From Bacillota bacterium (GTDB taxonomy: Bacteria; Bacillota; Clostridia; Saccharofermentanales; DTU023), in assembly GCA_023426575.1 (NCBI GenBank), contig JAFAAL010000047.1, forward strand, positions 1 through 57,567: a stretch of DNA of 57,567 nt, written 5' to 3'. The translations under genes were made by a program, and so were the position numbers. Below the pieces are notes generated by a model. The model was not told the DNA's origin. It made no database searches and worked only from the letters and a program-made list of their open reading frames with translations. The first letter of the stretch is position 1. Each line of letters starts with the position of its first letter. Of the stretch, positions 43,863 to 51,494 are shown piece after piece.

Positions 43863-45338
43863 ATGAAACAAAAATTGCAAGCACTCGGCCGTGCTCTCAT
43901 GCAGCCAGTGGCTCTGCTGCCCGCAGCAGCCCTGATGCTCGGCATCGGCTATTGGATTGACCCCGCTGGTTGGGGTGGCACGAATCCCTTTGCCAACTTC
44001 CTCGTCAAGGGCGGTACCTCAATCCTCGATTTCCTCGGTATTCTCTTCGCTGTTGGTGTGGCCTATGGCCTCTCTCGGGATAAGAACGGCGCTGCCGCCC
44101 TCTCGGGTCTCGTCGGCTTCTTGGTCGTCACCAATCTTCTGAGCCCTGACTCTGTCGCCAAGTTCAAGAGCATTCCCCTGGAGGATCTCGACCAGACGCT
44201 CGGCTTCCACGCCATCGGCATGGGCAACGTCTTCATCGGTATCCTGATGGGTATTCTCGCTGCCGCGGCCTATAACCGCTTCTATCAGAAGAAATTACCT
44301 GATGCCCTCGCCTTCTTCAGCGGTCGCCGCCTGGTGCCGATCATCACGGCTGTCTATGCGATTGTCGCCGCTGTCGTCCTCTTCTTTGTCTGGCCTATCA
44401 TCTATAAGGGTCTCGTCGGTTTCGGTAATACGATCAAGGATATGGGTCCCCTCGGCGCAGGCATCTATGGCTTCTTCAACCGACTGCTGATTCCCACGGG
44501 TCTGCACCACGCCCTGAACAACGTCTTCTGGTTCCCGACCTTTGGTATCGGCGATATTTCCAATTACTGGAATGCTGACTTTGCCCAGACGGCCTCGGCC
44601 TCTGCCACGGGTTACTACGCCGGCATGTATCAGGCGGGCTTCTTCCCCATCATGATGTTTGGTCTGCCTGGTGCAGCCCTCGCCATGATCCACACGGCCA
44701 AGCCGGACCGCCGCAAGTTCGTCTCCTCCCTCCTGATCTCTGGAATCATTGCTTCCTTTGTCACAGGTGTGACGGAGCCGATCGAGTTCTCCTTCATGTT
44801 CCTCTCGCCGCTGCTCTACTTTGTGCACGCGCTGCTCACGGGTCTTTCTGTCGCGCTTGTCGCCTTCCTGCGCTACGCCTCAGGCTTCAGCTTCTCCGCA
44901 GGTCTCATCGACTTCATCCTCGGCTTCAACCTGCCGACGGCGCGTAAGCCGCTGATGCTGATGGTCATTGGTATCATCTTCTTTGCCCTCTACTACCTCA
45001 TCTTCCGCTTCATGATCACGAAGCTGAACCTCCAGACCCCGGGCCGCGAGCTCGAGGCCACTGCGGATGAGGGCACAGTGCTCGACACTCAGACGACGAA
45101 TTTCACCGGGATGGCGAGAACGATTCTCGAGGGCCTCGGTGGCAAGGACAATATCGAGAGCCTCGACTACTGCATCACCCGTCTCCGCGTGGAGGTCAAG
45201 GACAATCTGCTCGTCAACGAGAGCAAGATCAAAGAGGCCCACGTCTCTGGCATCGTCCGACCCTCGCAGAAGAATGTGCAGGTCATCATTGGCCCGCAGG
45301 TCCAATTCGTCAAGGACGAAATGGATAAGATGCTCTAA
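43863..45338 (+). CDS. nagE: PTS N-acetylglucosamine-type transporter, EIIC-EIIB fusion (NagE-like)
   Basis: Membrane permease that imports and phosphorylates an amino sugar, 491 aa. Residues ~1-390 are the EIIC channel with about ten hydrophobic helices and the family segments VALLPAAALMLGIGYW, TGLHHALNNVFW and GVTEPIEFSFMFL. Residues ~410-491 are EIIB with the phosphorylated cysteine in LDYCITRLRVEV. The EIIA domain that E. coli NagE carries at its C-terminus is absent; a separate EIIA gene lies at 46573-47055. GlcNAc specificity is supported by nagA immediately downstream. ATG 43863 is chosen over GTG 43857 because AGGAGG ends 4 nt before it. Confidence 0.92.
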   Translation: MKQKLQALGRALMQPVALLPAAALMLGIGYWIDPAGWGGTNPFANFLVKGGTSILDFLGILFAVGVAYGLSRDKNGAAALSGLVGFLVVTNLLSPDSVAKFKSIPLEDLDQTLGFHAIGMGNVFIGILMGILAAAAYNRFYQKKLPDALAFFSGRRLVPIITAVYAIVAAVVLFFVWPIIYKGLVGFGNTIKDMGPLGAGIYGFFNRLLIPTGLHHALNNVFWFPTFGIGDISNYWNADFAQTASASATGYYAGMYQAGFFPIMMFGLPGAALAMIHTAKPDRRKFVSSLLISGIIASFVTGVTEPIEFSFMFLSPLLYFVHALLTGLSVALVAFLRYASGFSFSAGLIDFILGFNLPTARKPLMLMVIGIIFFALYYLIFRFMITKLNLQTPGRELEATADEGTVLDTQTTNFTGMARTILEGLGGKDNIESLDYCITRLRVEVKDNLLVNESKIKEAHVSGIVRPSQKNVQVIIGPQVQFVKDEMDKML

Positions 45339-45347
45339 GGCATACTG

Positions 45348-45375
45348 GCCCCGGCGCTGTGCCGGGGCTTTTTTT
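45348..45375 (+). terminator. Intrinsic terminator between nagE and nagA
   Basis: GCCCCGGC (45348-45355) pairs with GCCGGGGC (45361-45368) over a 5-nt loop, followed by seven T. The nagA ATG starts only 7 nt after the T-run, so the element could also serve as an attenuator between the two genes. Confidence 0.9.
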
Positions 45376-45381
45376 ATTGCT

Positions 45382-46527
45382 ATGAAAAAGATAAGTGTGA
45401 AAAAACTCTATACGGGCCAGGAGCTCCTCGAGGATCAGATCGTCCTCTTCGATCAGAAGATTGAGGCGATTCGGCCGAGAGCTGAGGCGGATGCGGTCGC
45501 CGCGGAAGATCTCGGGGAGTGCAAGATCATGACCCCAGGCTTCATCGACTTGCACATCCATGGCAGCGCTGGTGCTGACGTCATGGACGCGACGCCCGAG
45601 GCCCTGAAAACAATAGCTCGGAGCCTCTTACGATTTGGTTGTACGAGCTTCCTCGCGACGACGATGACGGAGACGCCTGAGGCGATCACGGCCGCCCTCG
45701 ACAATGTCCGAGCCTATCGGGCTCAGCAGGAGGGAGAACCAGAGGCTGAGATCCTCGGCGTCCACCTCGAGGGCCCCTTCCTCTCGGTGGAGAAGTGCGG
45801 CGCGCAGGATCCCAGTAAAATTGTCGCACCGACGCCAGAGAACTGCGCCTATCTTGAGCCCTATTATGATCTCATCCGCATCATCACGGTCGCGCCGGAG
45901 TGCGATGAGGACTTTACGATGATTCGCAGCTGGGCGGAGAGGGGGATCATTCCCTCGCTCGGCCATACGAACTGCAGCTATGAGACCGCTGAGGCGGCTC
46001 ATCAGGCGGGGCTGCAACACGTCACGCACTGCTTTAACGCGATGACGGGCCTGCATCATCTCAGACCTGGAGCGGTCGGCGCCGCGCTGACCTTGCCTCT
46101 CACTTGCGAGATGATTGTCGACGGCGAGCACCTCGCCCCGCCGATCGTTCGCCTGATCTGCCAGGCCAAGGCGCGCGATGAGCGCATCCTGATCACCGAT
46201 GCCATGCGGGCAGCGGGACTCGGCAATTGTGAGTCCGAGCTCGGCGGACAGAAGGTCTACGTCCAGGACGGACGGGCGACGCTCGGGGACGGGACGCTCG
46301 CAGGTTCTGTCCTCGACCTCCACCGCGCGCTCCAGAACACCCTCGAATTTACGGGTCTCGATCTCTTGGAGGTCGTTGAGATGCTGAGCTACAATCCCGC
46401 CAAACGGCTGGGCCTCGAGTCTCAGATCGGGCAAATTCAGCCGGGCGCTGCAGCGGACTTTAACTGCTTCAGCCTCGGCCTCGCCCTCGAGGCCTGTTAC
46501 AAGGCGGGTCAGGCCTGTGCCCTCTAG
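45382..46527 (+). CDS. nagA: N-acetylglucosamine-6-phosphate deacetylase
   Basis: Removes the acetyl group from GlcNAc-6-P, the step after PTS uptake, 381 aa. Amidohydrolase motifs: FIDLHIHGSAGADVMD with the first metal histidines, LGVHLEGPFLS, SLGHTNCSYE, QHVTHCFNAMTGLHH, and the catalytic aspartate in ILITDAMRAAG. The C-terminus has the usual AAADFNCFS. ATG 45382 gives the expected N-terminus (MKKISVKKLYTGQE), but no Shine-Dalgarno precedes it: the terminator hairpin and T-run occupy that space. A GTG 15 nt later is the only close alternative and is no better. nagB is not nearby. Confidence 0.92.
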   Translation: MKKISVKKLYTGQELLEDQIVLFDQKIEAIRPRAEADAVAAEDLGECKIMTPGFIDLHIHGSAGADVMDATPEALKTIARSLLRFGCTSFLATTMTETPEAITAALDNVRAYRAQQEGEPEAEILGVHLEGPFLSVEKCGAQDPSKIVAPTPENCAYLEPYYDLIRIITVAPECDEDFTMIRSWAERGIIPSLGHTNCSYETAEAAHQAGLQHVTHCFNAMTGLHHLRPGAVGAALTLPLTCEMIVDGEHLAPPIVRLICQAKARDERILITDAMRAAGLGNCESELGGQKVYVQDGRATLGDGTLAGSVLDLHRALQNTLEFTGLDLLEVVEMLSYNPAKRLGLESQIGQIQPGAAADFNCFSLGLALEACYKAGQACAL

Positions 46528-46572
46528 GCCAGGCCGCCTGTCAGCCCAGGCCCATTAGATAAAGGAGTCACT

Positions 46573-47055
46573 ATGTTTGATTTTTTGAAAAAGAAGAAAA
46601 AAGTTGAGGTCCAGACCCCCTTTGCGGGCGAGGTCAAGTCGATCACAGATGTGCCAGATCCCGTCTTCTCGCAGAAGATGGTCGGGGACGGCTTCGCCGT
46701 CGAGCCCGGCTCGGGGCGTGTCCACTGTGTCGCGCCCATCTCTGGGGAGCTCTCGGTGCTCTTTCCCACGGGCCACGCCTACGGGATCAAGGATGAGCAT
46801 GGCCTCGAGGTCCTGGTCCACCTCGGCCTCGACACGGTCGAGCTCTCGGGCGATGGCTTCACCGTCCTGAAAAAGCAGGGCGAACAAGTCACGGCCGGCG
46901 AGCCCATCATCGAGATGGACGTCGACAAGATCCTGGCCGCGGGCAAGGCGAGCATCACGCCCGTCGTCTTTACGAATCAGGAGGTCATCGCAAGCCTGGA
47001 GGTTCACGAGGGTCCGAGCTCTGGCGGCGTAGTCTGCACGGTCGAGCTCAAGTAG
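46573..47055 (+). CDS. crr: PTS glucose-family EIIA protein (Crr/PtsG-A type)
   Basis: Soluble phosphocarrier, 160 aa, that passes phosphate from HPr to EIIB. The fold signature is clear: VQTPFAGEVKSITDVPDPVF at the N-terminus, GDGFAVEPGSGRVHCVAPISG, the active-site histidine in LEVLVHLGLDTVELSGDGF, then VTAGEPIIEMD and PVVFTN. A basic leader KKKKK (residues 6-11) may link it to the membrane surface. ATG 46573 follows AAAGGAG. It is the likely EIIA partner of the NagE-like EIICB encoded upstream and may also act as a regulator, as Crr does elsewhere. Confidence 0.95.
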   Translation: MFDFLKKKKKVEVQTPFAGEVKSITDVPDPVFSQKMVGDGFAVEPGSGRVHCVAPISGELSVLFPTGHAYGIKDEHGLEVLVHLGLDTVELSGDGFTVLKKQGEQVTAGEPIIEMDVDKILAAGKASITPVVFTNQEVIASLEVHEGPSSGGVVCTVELK

Positions 47056-47075
47056 CTATTTTCCAGTCAAGAGAA

Positions 47076-47109
47076 GACGCCCTGGCAATCTCTGCTGGGG
47101 CGTCGTTTT
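47076..47109 (+). terminator. Intrinsic terminator of the nag/PTS unit
   Basis: GACGCCC (47076-47082) pairs with GGGCGTC (47098-47104) across a 15-nt loop, followed by GTTTT. Nothing else is seen in 47110-47195. Confidence 0.8.
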
Positions 47110-47195
47110 GTCTCTCTAATCGACTTTGGCTCTGAGCTCAGGCATCTCCTAGGCCAAGATCAGTCTCCAAGCACGAGGTCAGGATTTCTAAATTC

Positions 47196-48638
47196 TCAGC
47201 CCTCGGCCCAGAAGTCGGGGACCTCGTAGTCCTCGGCGAGGATCTTGCGAAAATCAATCATGGCGCTGTAGTTGGGGAGGAAGAGGAGGGTCGAGCCCGG
47301 AGGCGAGATTTCGAGCGCCTCACGGAAAGCTGCGCGCTCGTCGGCAGCCACGCTGTGGGGGACAGCGGCAGCAGTCAAAATCTCGTGGATCAGGCCCGCG
47401 GACTCGCCGGCGACAATGATGGGCAGATCTCCAAGCGGCGCCAGAAATTCCGGCAGACGCGCCTCGCGAAGCCAGGAATCGTCCGTGCCATCGTTGACCC
47501 GCTTGTTGACCATGAGAATCAGGCTGCCGAGACCCTCTTGCTTGGCAGCTTCTCGGAGGCCGGTCTCGAGGCCGACGGGATTCTTGACGAGGATCATCAT
47601 GCCCTCATGCGTTTTGAGATGGAAGCGCTCCATGCGTCCAAACGGCGCCCGCGCCTCGCGGAGCTTTGGCAGTAGCTCGGAGAGCTCATAGCCATCGACC
47701 AGGAGGGGGAGGAGGGCGGCTGTCGCGTTGATCAGGTTGTGCTCTCCTGGCACCTCGAGTTGAAGCTTGACAGGCTCTGGCTGATCAGAGCTTGCCACGC
47801 CCTCGCCCTGCAGATGATTGTAGAGGAGGGCGTAGTCTCCCTTCTCAGCGCTGAGAATCTGGTAGCCGAGATCTGGCTCGGACCAGCTCAAGTCAGAGTG
47901 CAAAGAGGCGAAGCCACCGTGCTCGCCATATTCATGCCAGGCGTAGCGCAGTTCCGGCGCAGAGTCCAGAGATTCCTGACAATCGCCCGTCACAGGCTGT
48001 TCAGCACCGCCTCGAAGTTCTGCGCAAAATGCCTCCCACTGAGCTCTCTCCTCTGCTCTCAGCTCACGGCCGAAATAGTGGGTCGTGCCACGATGTTCCC
48101 GGCCGATATAGGCCAGCTCTGGATCCGCAGAGGGGAGGTAAAAATGAGTGCTGGAGCCCAGGCTTCGCAGGCCCTCGGCGAGCTTTTGGCGGAGTTCACG
48201 CACCGAGCCGTAGCGGTCGCTCTGGTCGGCGTGCAGATTGGTCAAGATAATGTGGCGGGGATTGAGATCGACGGCGTATTTGGCCAGGTGGGCCTCGTCA
48301 ATCTCAAAGATATAGATGCGCTTCTGGCCTGCTGTCGGCGCGGGAGCTGCCAGCACAGCCGCCGTGATGCCGTAGACGAGGTTTGCCCCCGACCAGTTGG
48401 CGATGACTTCATAGCCCAGGCCACGACAGAGCGTCGCCAGAAAGTGGACGGTCGACGTCTTCCCATTGGTCCCCGAGACCAGGATGAGCTCTTGGCCCGC
48501 TAGAAGCTTTTGCGGGAGATGGGGGTCGATCTTGAGGGCGATTTCGCCGGGCAGAGAGGTGCCGCCACGGCGAAGCATCTTGGCCGCGAGGCGGGCGAGA
48601 CGTGCAGTGAATATGGCCAGTTCTTGACGGATGGACAT
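47196..48638 (-). CDS. MurT-like Mur-ligase-family protein without an intact zinc ribbon
   Basis: 480 aa paralogue of MurT. Unlike the fusion at 3820-6087 it keeps the usual N-terminal helix (FTARLARLAAKMLRRGG) before the P-loop LVSGTNGKTSTVHFL, then EIDEAHLAKY and HIILTNLHADQSDRYGSV. The zinc-ribbon insert is degenerate: its two cysteines (FCAEL, DCQES) are not in CxxC pairs, although a ribbon-like YAWHEYGEHGGF remains. The DUF1727-like C-terminus is conserved, including NDGTDDSWLRE where MurT donates an Asp to GatD. No GatD gene is adjacent. AGGAGGT precedes ATG 48638, and folP is 9 nt upstream. It could be an alternative lipid II amidation ligase or act on another substrate. Confidence 0.8.
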   Translation of the reverse strand: MSIRQELAIFTARLARLAAKMLRRGGTSLPGEIALKIDPHLPQKLLAGQELILVSGTNGKTSTVHFLATLCRGLGYEVIANWSGANLVYGITAAVLAAPAPTAGQKRIYIFEIDEAHLAKYAVDLNPRHIILTNLHADQSDRYGSVRELRQKLAEGLRSLGSSTHFYLPSADPELAYIGREHRGTTHYFGRELRAEERAQWEAFCAELRGGAEQPVTGDCQESLDSAPELRYAWHEYGEHGGFASLHSDLSWSEPDLGYQILSAEKGDYALLYNHLQGEGVASSDQPEPVKLQLEVPGEHNLINATAALLPLLVDGYELSELLPKLREARAPFGRMERFHLKTHEGMMILVKNPVGLETGLREAAKQEGLGSLILMVNKRVNDGTDDSWLREARLPEFLAPLGDLPIIVAGESAGLIHEILTAAAVPHSVAADERAAFREALEISPPGSTLLFLPNYSAMIDFRKILAEDYEVPDFWAEG

Positions 48639-48647
48639 CGATACCTC

Positions 48648-49634
48648 CTAGTGTTGATAAGGACTCAGAATCTGATCGGGGGAGAGGCCAGCCCTCTCGG
48701 CGGCGAGTGCCTGCCCGATGGCCAGTGCCGGCCGATTGGCAGCGACATTGTGAACCCTGAGGAGCTCGACGCCTTGGGCAGCTAAGATGGCGGTGACAGC
48801 GGCTGTCGCCGCATCGCGCGGATCGAGGGGGGCGGAAAGATCGTTGGCAGCGGGGGCCTCCCGCGGTAGCTCCAGTCCCGCGCTGCCCAGAATGGTCGCG
48901 AGCGAGCGCTTGCGCGAGACGCCAAAGTAGCGGGCGAAGCCGAGCGAGCGGATGAGCTCGGCGGCGCCATTGAGGAGCTCGAGATTCTCATTCAAGCTGA
49001 GGCCGAAGCCGATCCCAGGATCGAGCCAGATGAGTTCTTCTGAGATGCCGGCTCGTCGCGCAAGTGAGAGACTCTCCTCGAAGTAGAGCTGCATCTGCTC
49101 TAAAATCGGCAGCGTCTCAGCGCGCGCCCTCACGGCCTCGGAGAAGTGCTCGCGTGGTGCAAAGCGACGAAAATTCTGACTCGCTGGGTGATCGGGGCGG
49201 AGGATAGAGGGATTGAACATCAGGATGAGGCCCGCCCCCGAGTCGGCGACGACCTCTGCGAGCTCAGGGTCGCCCGCGAGCCCCGTGATGTCGTTGATGA
49301 GACTTGCGCCCGCCTGGAGGGCGGCAGCAGCCGTCTCGGCCCTATAGGTATCGACAGAGTAGGGGACAGGGAGATCCTGCAGGGCCTCGAGGACTGGCAA
49401 GAGCCGCTCCATCTCGCTCGCAGTACTGAGCTCCTCAGAGCCAGGGCGGGTCGACTCCGCTCCGATATCGAGCATGGCCGCACCCGCCTCGAGCAGACTC
49501 TCGGTCTGCTTGCGTGCCGTCTCCACAGTGTTGAAGCGCCCCCCATCGGAGAAGGAGTCGGGCGTGAGATTGAGGATCCCCACCAGTCGAGAGGGAGATC
49601 CTAAGGCGAAATCTGAGAGTTTAGAAGACATCAT
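48648..49634 (-). CDS. folP: Dihydropteroate synthase (FolP)
   Basis: Joins p-aminobenzoate to hydroxymethyl-dihydropterin pyrophosphate in folate synthesis, 328 aa. Motifs: LVGILNLTPDSFSDGGRF, MLDIGAESTRPGSEELS, SLINDITGLAGDPEL, LIWLDPGIGFGLSLNENL, YFGVSRKRSLATILG, and LLRVHNVAANRPAL. In the last the usual RVHDV is RVHNV, an Asp to Asn change at a conserved position. Two ATGs at 49634 and 49631 follow AGAGGT; the second has better spacing. No other folate genes are adjacent; it sits between the selenium-cluster DUF3343 gene and the MurT-like gene, all leftward. Confidence 0.93.
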   Translation of the reverse strand: MMSSKLSDFALGSPSRLVGILNLTPDSFSDGGRFNTVETARKQTESLLEAGAAMLDIGAESTRPGSEELSTASEMERLLPVLEALQDLPVPYSVDTYRAETAAAALQAGASLINDITGLAGDPELAEVVADSGAGLILMFNPSILRPDHPASQNFRRFAPREHFSEAVRARAETLPILEQMQLYFEESLSLARRAGISEELIWLDPGIGFGLSLNENLELLNGAAELIRSLGFARYFGVSRKRSLATILGSAGLELPREAPAANDLSAPLDPRDAATAAVTAILAAQGVELLRVHNVAANRPALAIGQALAAERAGLSPDQILSPYQH

Positions 49635-49639
49635 GACCT

Positions 49640-49903
49640 CTACTGATTATCACAATAAATTTCGCGATATTCAGGGCTGGCGCCAGGCTCATAGAGATAG
49701 ATTTTCTCCGTGTCTTCATCTGCCAGAGTCCTGGGATCCATCTCCGCAGGCAGCGAGAAGCGGATCGCCGTGCCACAGGAGACAGAGAGTCGCCTCGGCG
49801 CTGCCATCAGCTTGAAATCTGAGAGGCCAGCATCCTCTAGGCGAGACTGAAAGGTCAAGACGCCAAAGTGCGTATAGAATGTCGCGAGATAATTCACGGG
49901 CAT
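49640..49903 (-). CDS. DUF3343 putative Se/S carrier protein
   Basis: 87 aa small protein of the DUF3343 family, which is found mainly in selenium-using genomes and is annotated as a putative Se/S carrier. The typical layout is visible: NYLATFYTHFGVLTFQSRLE at the N-terminus, KLMAAPRRLSVSCGTAIRFS with the conserved SCG cysteine near the middle, and a Glu/Tyr-rich end with IYCDNQ. Members usually start with a short M-x-YxxTF, so the GTG at 49897 (giving NYLATF after the start) is a realistic alternative to ATG 49903. Lies 5 nt upstream of folP and 61 nt downstream of the yedF-like gene. Biochemical role is unproven. Confidence 0.85.
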   Translation of the reverse strand: MPVNYLATFYTHFGVLTFQSRLEDAGLSDFKLMAAPRRLSVSCGTAIRFSLPAEMDPRTLADEDTEKIYLYEPGASPEYREIYCDNQ

Positions 49904-49904
49904 G

Positions 49905-49913
49905 ATTATATCA
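49905..49913 (-). promoter_or_regulatory. Extended -10-like sequence abutting the DUF3343 start
   Basis: Minus strand TGATATAAT ends one base before ATG 49903. If it is a promoter, transcription would begin close to the in-frame GTG at 49897, giving a leaderless message. No Shine-Dalgarno is visible for either start. Confidence 0.3.
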
Positions 49914-49964
49914 AAAAGAGGCGGCAGACGAAAAATCTGCCGCCCCTCCTATGAGCAAATGCTT

Positions 49965-50171
49965 TTACTTGGACAGCTCGAGGCGGTAGCCATCAGCCGT
50001 CTCACTGAGCTCGACCTGGAGACCATGACTCTCGGCGAAGCGGATGATGTTCTCCTTGGGCGTGGCATCGCTGACATAGACGGTACAGGGCAGTTCCCCC
50101 TTCTGATAAGCCTGCTGGCAGAGGAGGACGGGTTCGGGACAGGACAGTCCGCGGGCATCAATCTCGTACAT
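49965..50171 (-). CDS. TusA/SirA-like sulfurtransferase (short YedF)
   Basis: 68 aa protein of the TusA/SirA fold. The N-terminus MYEIDARGLSCPEPVLLCQQ carries the family motif with the reactive cysteine in CPxP; the rest (VYVSDATPKENIIRFAESHG) is the usual betaalpha repeat. In selenium-utilising bacteria this domain forms the N-terminal part of YedF, normally with a second DsrE-like domain; here only the first domain is encoded. Clear AAAGGA lies before ATG 50171. Its stop is followed by DUF3343, and the YedE transporter gene is 12 nt upstream, so it is part of a selenium/sulfur-handling unit. Confidence 0.9.
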   Translation of the reverse strand: MYEIDARGLSCPEPVLLCQQAYQKGELPCTVYVSDATPKENIIRFAESHGLQVELSETADGYRLELSK

Positions 50172-50183
50172 AGTGAATCCTTT

Positions 50184-51290
50184 CTAGGAGACTTTGTGCG
50201 GCTTGGCCGCAGTCTCTGTCTGACGCTTCATCAGGCCAATGCCGATGAGGATGATGAGACCGATGATGACGGCGATCTTACCGGCAGCGGTCGGTCCACC
50301 GACGAGCTGGCCGGCCTCATCGAGCTTGTTCGGCGCCGAGGCCAGGCCGAAGTTGTGGGAAGCCGCAGCTCCGAGCGCCATGCCGATGATCGTGATCGCA
50401 GAGTCGGTATTGCCAGTCCCCGAGAGGATCAGCTGACGCATCGGGCAGCCCCCGAGCAGGGTCGAGGCCAGGCCGACTGGCACCATCGAGAGGAAGTTCC
50501 AGAGATGGTCCTGGTGGGCGATCGGCCCATACTGGACGATGGCAAATTTGTTCGCGACGAGGTTGGCGATCAGGGCCGCCACAAAGATCGCGAGACCGCC
50601 CCAGAAGAGGTGGAAGTCACGGATGAGGAAGACATCGCGGAAGCCACCAGCCTGGCAGATGCGCGTCTGCTGATTGAGCACCCCGAGGATCAGGGCGAGG
50701 CCGAAGGCGAGGAAGAGCGGCGCATGCATTGAGCCCGGCCCCTCCGTCGAGTAGGCCAAGAGCGAGGAGCCCGTGACGAGCAGGATGAGCATGACGAGCT
50801 GGAAGGCTGGCATGATGTAGCCATTCAGCACGGGCTGCGCGTAGGTCCTCGAGAGCGAGAAGCCGCGCTTTAAGAAGACGACCCCGATGAAGACACCGGC
50901 GACGAAGCCGACAAGCCCGACATAGGCCGAAAGATCCCCCGCGGCCATGCGCAGCACCATGCGGAGCGGACAGCCGAGGAAGACCAGCGCGGAGATCATG
51001 AGGATCGCCCCCATGAGGAGCCTCAGAAGCGGCGAGGAGCCACCCTGCGCCTTGAACTCACGCCGCACGAGCGAAATGATAAAGGAGCCGAGGACGAGAC
51101 CGATGATCTCAGGTCGTGCATACTGGACGACGGGCGCCTGGTGCAGTTTCAGAGCCCCCGCCGTATCGCGGATAAAGCAGGCAATACAGAAGCCCATATT
51201 GCCCGGATTGCCCCGGAGCATCAGGAAGACGCCGACGAGACCGAGCAGCGCCCCAGAGATGATGACAGGGAGTGATCTTTTGATTTTCAT
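50184..51290 (-). CDS. yedE: YedE-family putative selenium transporter
   Basis: Polytopic membrane protein of the YeeE/YedE family, ~368 aa, the two-lobed form associated with selenium metabolism. Hydrophobic segments alternate with the conserved motifs: GNMGFCIACFIRDTAGAL with two cysteines early, FLGCPLRMVLRMAAGDL, QQTRICQAGGFRDVFLIRD, and LLGGCPMRQLILSGTGNTD, the repeated G-C-P-x-R motif of this family. ATG 51290 has GAGGTG directly upstream; the GTG at 51302 overlaps that sequence. yedF-like and DUF3343 genes follow. It may import a selenium compound or sulfur species; transport is inferred from family context. Confidence 0.88.
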   Translation of the reverse strand: MKIKRSLPVIISGALLGLVGVFLMLRGNPGNMGFCIACFIRDTAGALKLHQAPVVQYARPEIIGLVLGSFIISLVRREFKAQGGSSPLLRLLMGAILMISALVFLGCPLRMVLRMAAGDLSAYVGLVGFVAGVFIGVVFLKRGFSLSRTYAQPVLNGYIMPAFQLVMLILLVTGSSLLAYSTEGPGSMHAPLFLAFGLALILGVLNQQTRICQAGGFRDVFLIRDFHLFWGGLAIFVAALIANLVANKFAIVQYGPIAHQDHLWNFLSMVPVGLASTLLGGCPMRQLILSGTGNTDSAITIIGMALGAAASHNFGLASAPNKLDEAGQLVGGPTAAGKIAVIIGLIILIGIGLMKRQTETAAKPHKVS

Positions 51291-51404
51291 AGAACACCTC
51301 ACATAAAATTCGTATCCCTATAATAATGAAAAAAACGAGAAAAGATAAATTGTTTTAATGAATAGCTAGGGCCTCTATTTATAAGATATGAAAAAGATTA
51401 AAAA

Positions 51405-51421
51405 GAGACTGCATAAGTCTC
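51405..51421 (+). other. Hairpin in the leader of the cysteine desulfurase gene
   Basis: GAGACT-GCATA-AGTCTC, a perfect 6-bp stem, followed 4 nt later by a short T-run (GATTTTT). It lies in the 204-bp gap between divergent yedE and the desulfurase, which otherwise holds only AT-rich promoter-like sequence. It may be a weak terminator or attenuator. Confidence 0.35.
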
Positions 51422-51494
51422 ATCGATTTTTATAAAATTTATGTTATATTAGGATTAATAATGAACAAAAGCCCCAGCCAGAGGAGGTGAACTC

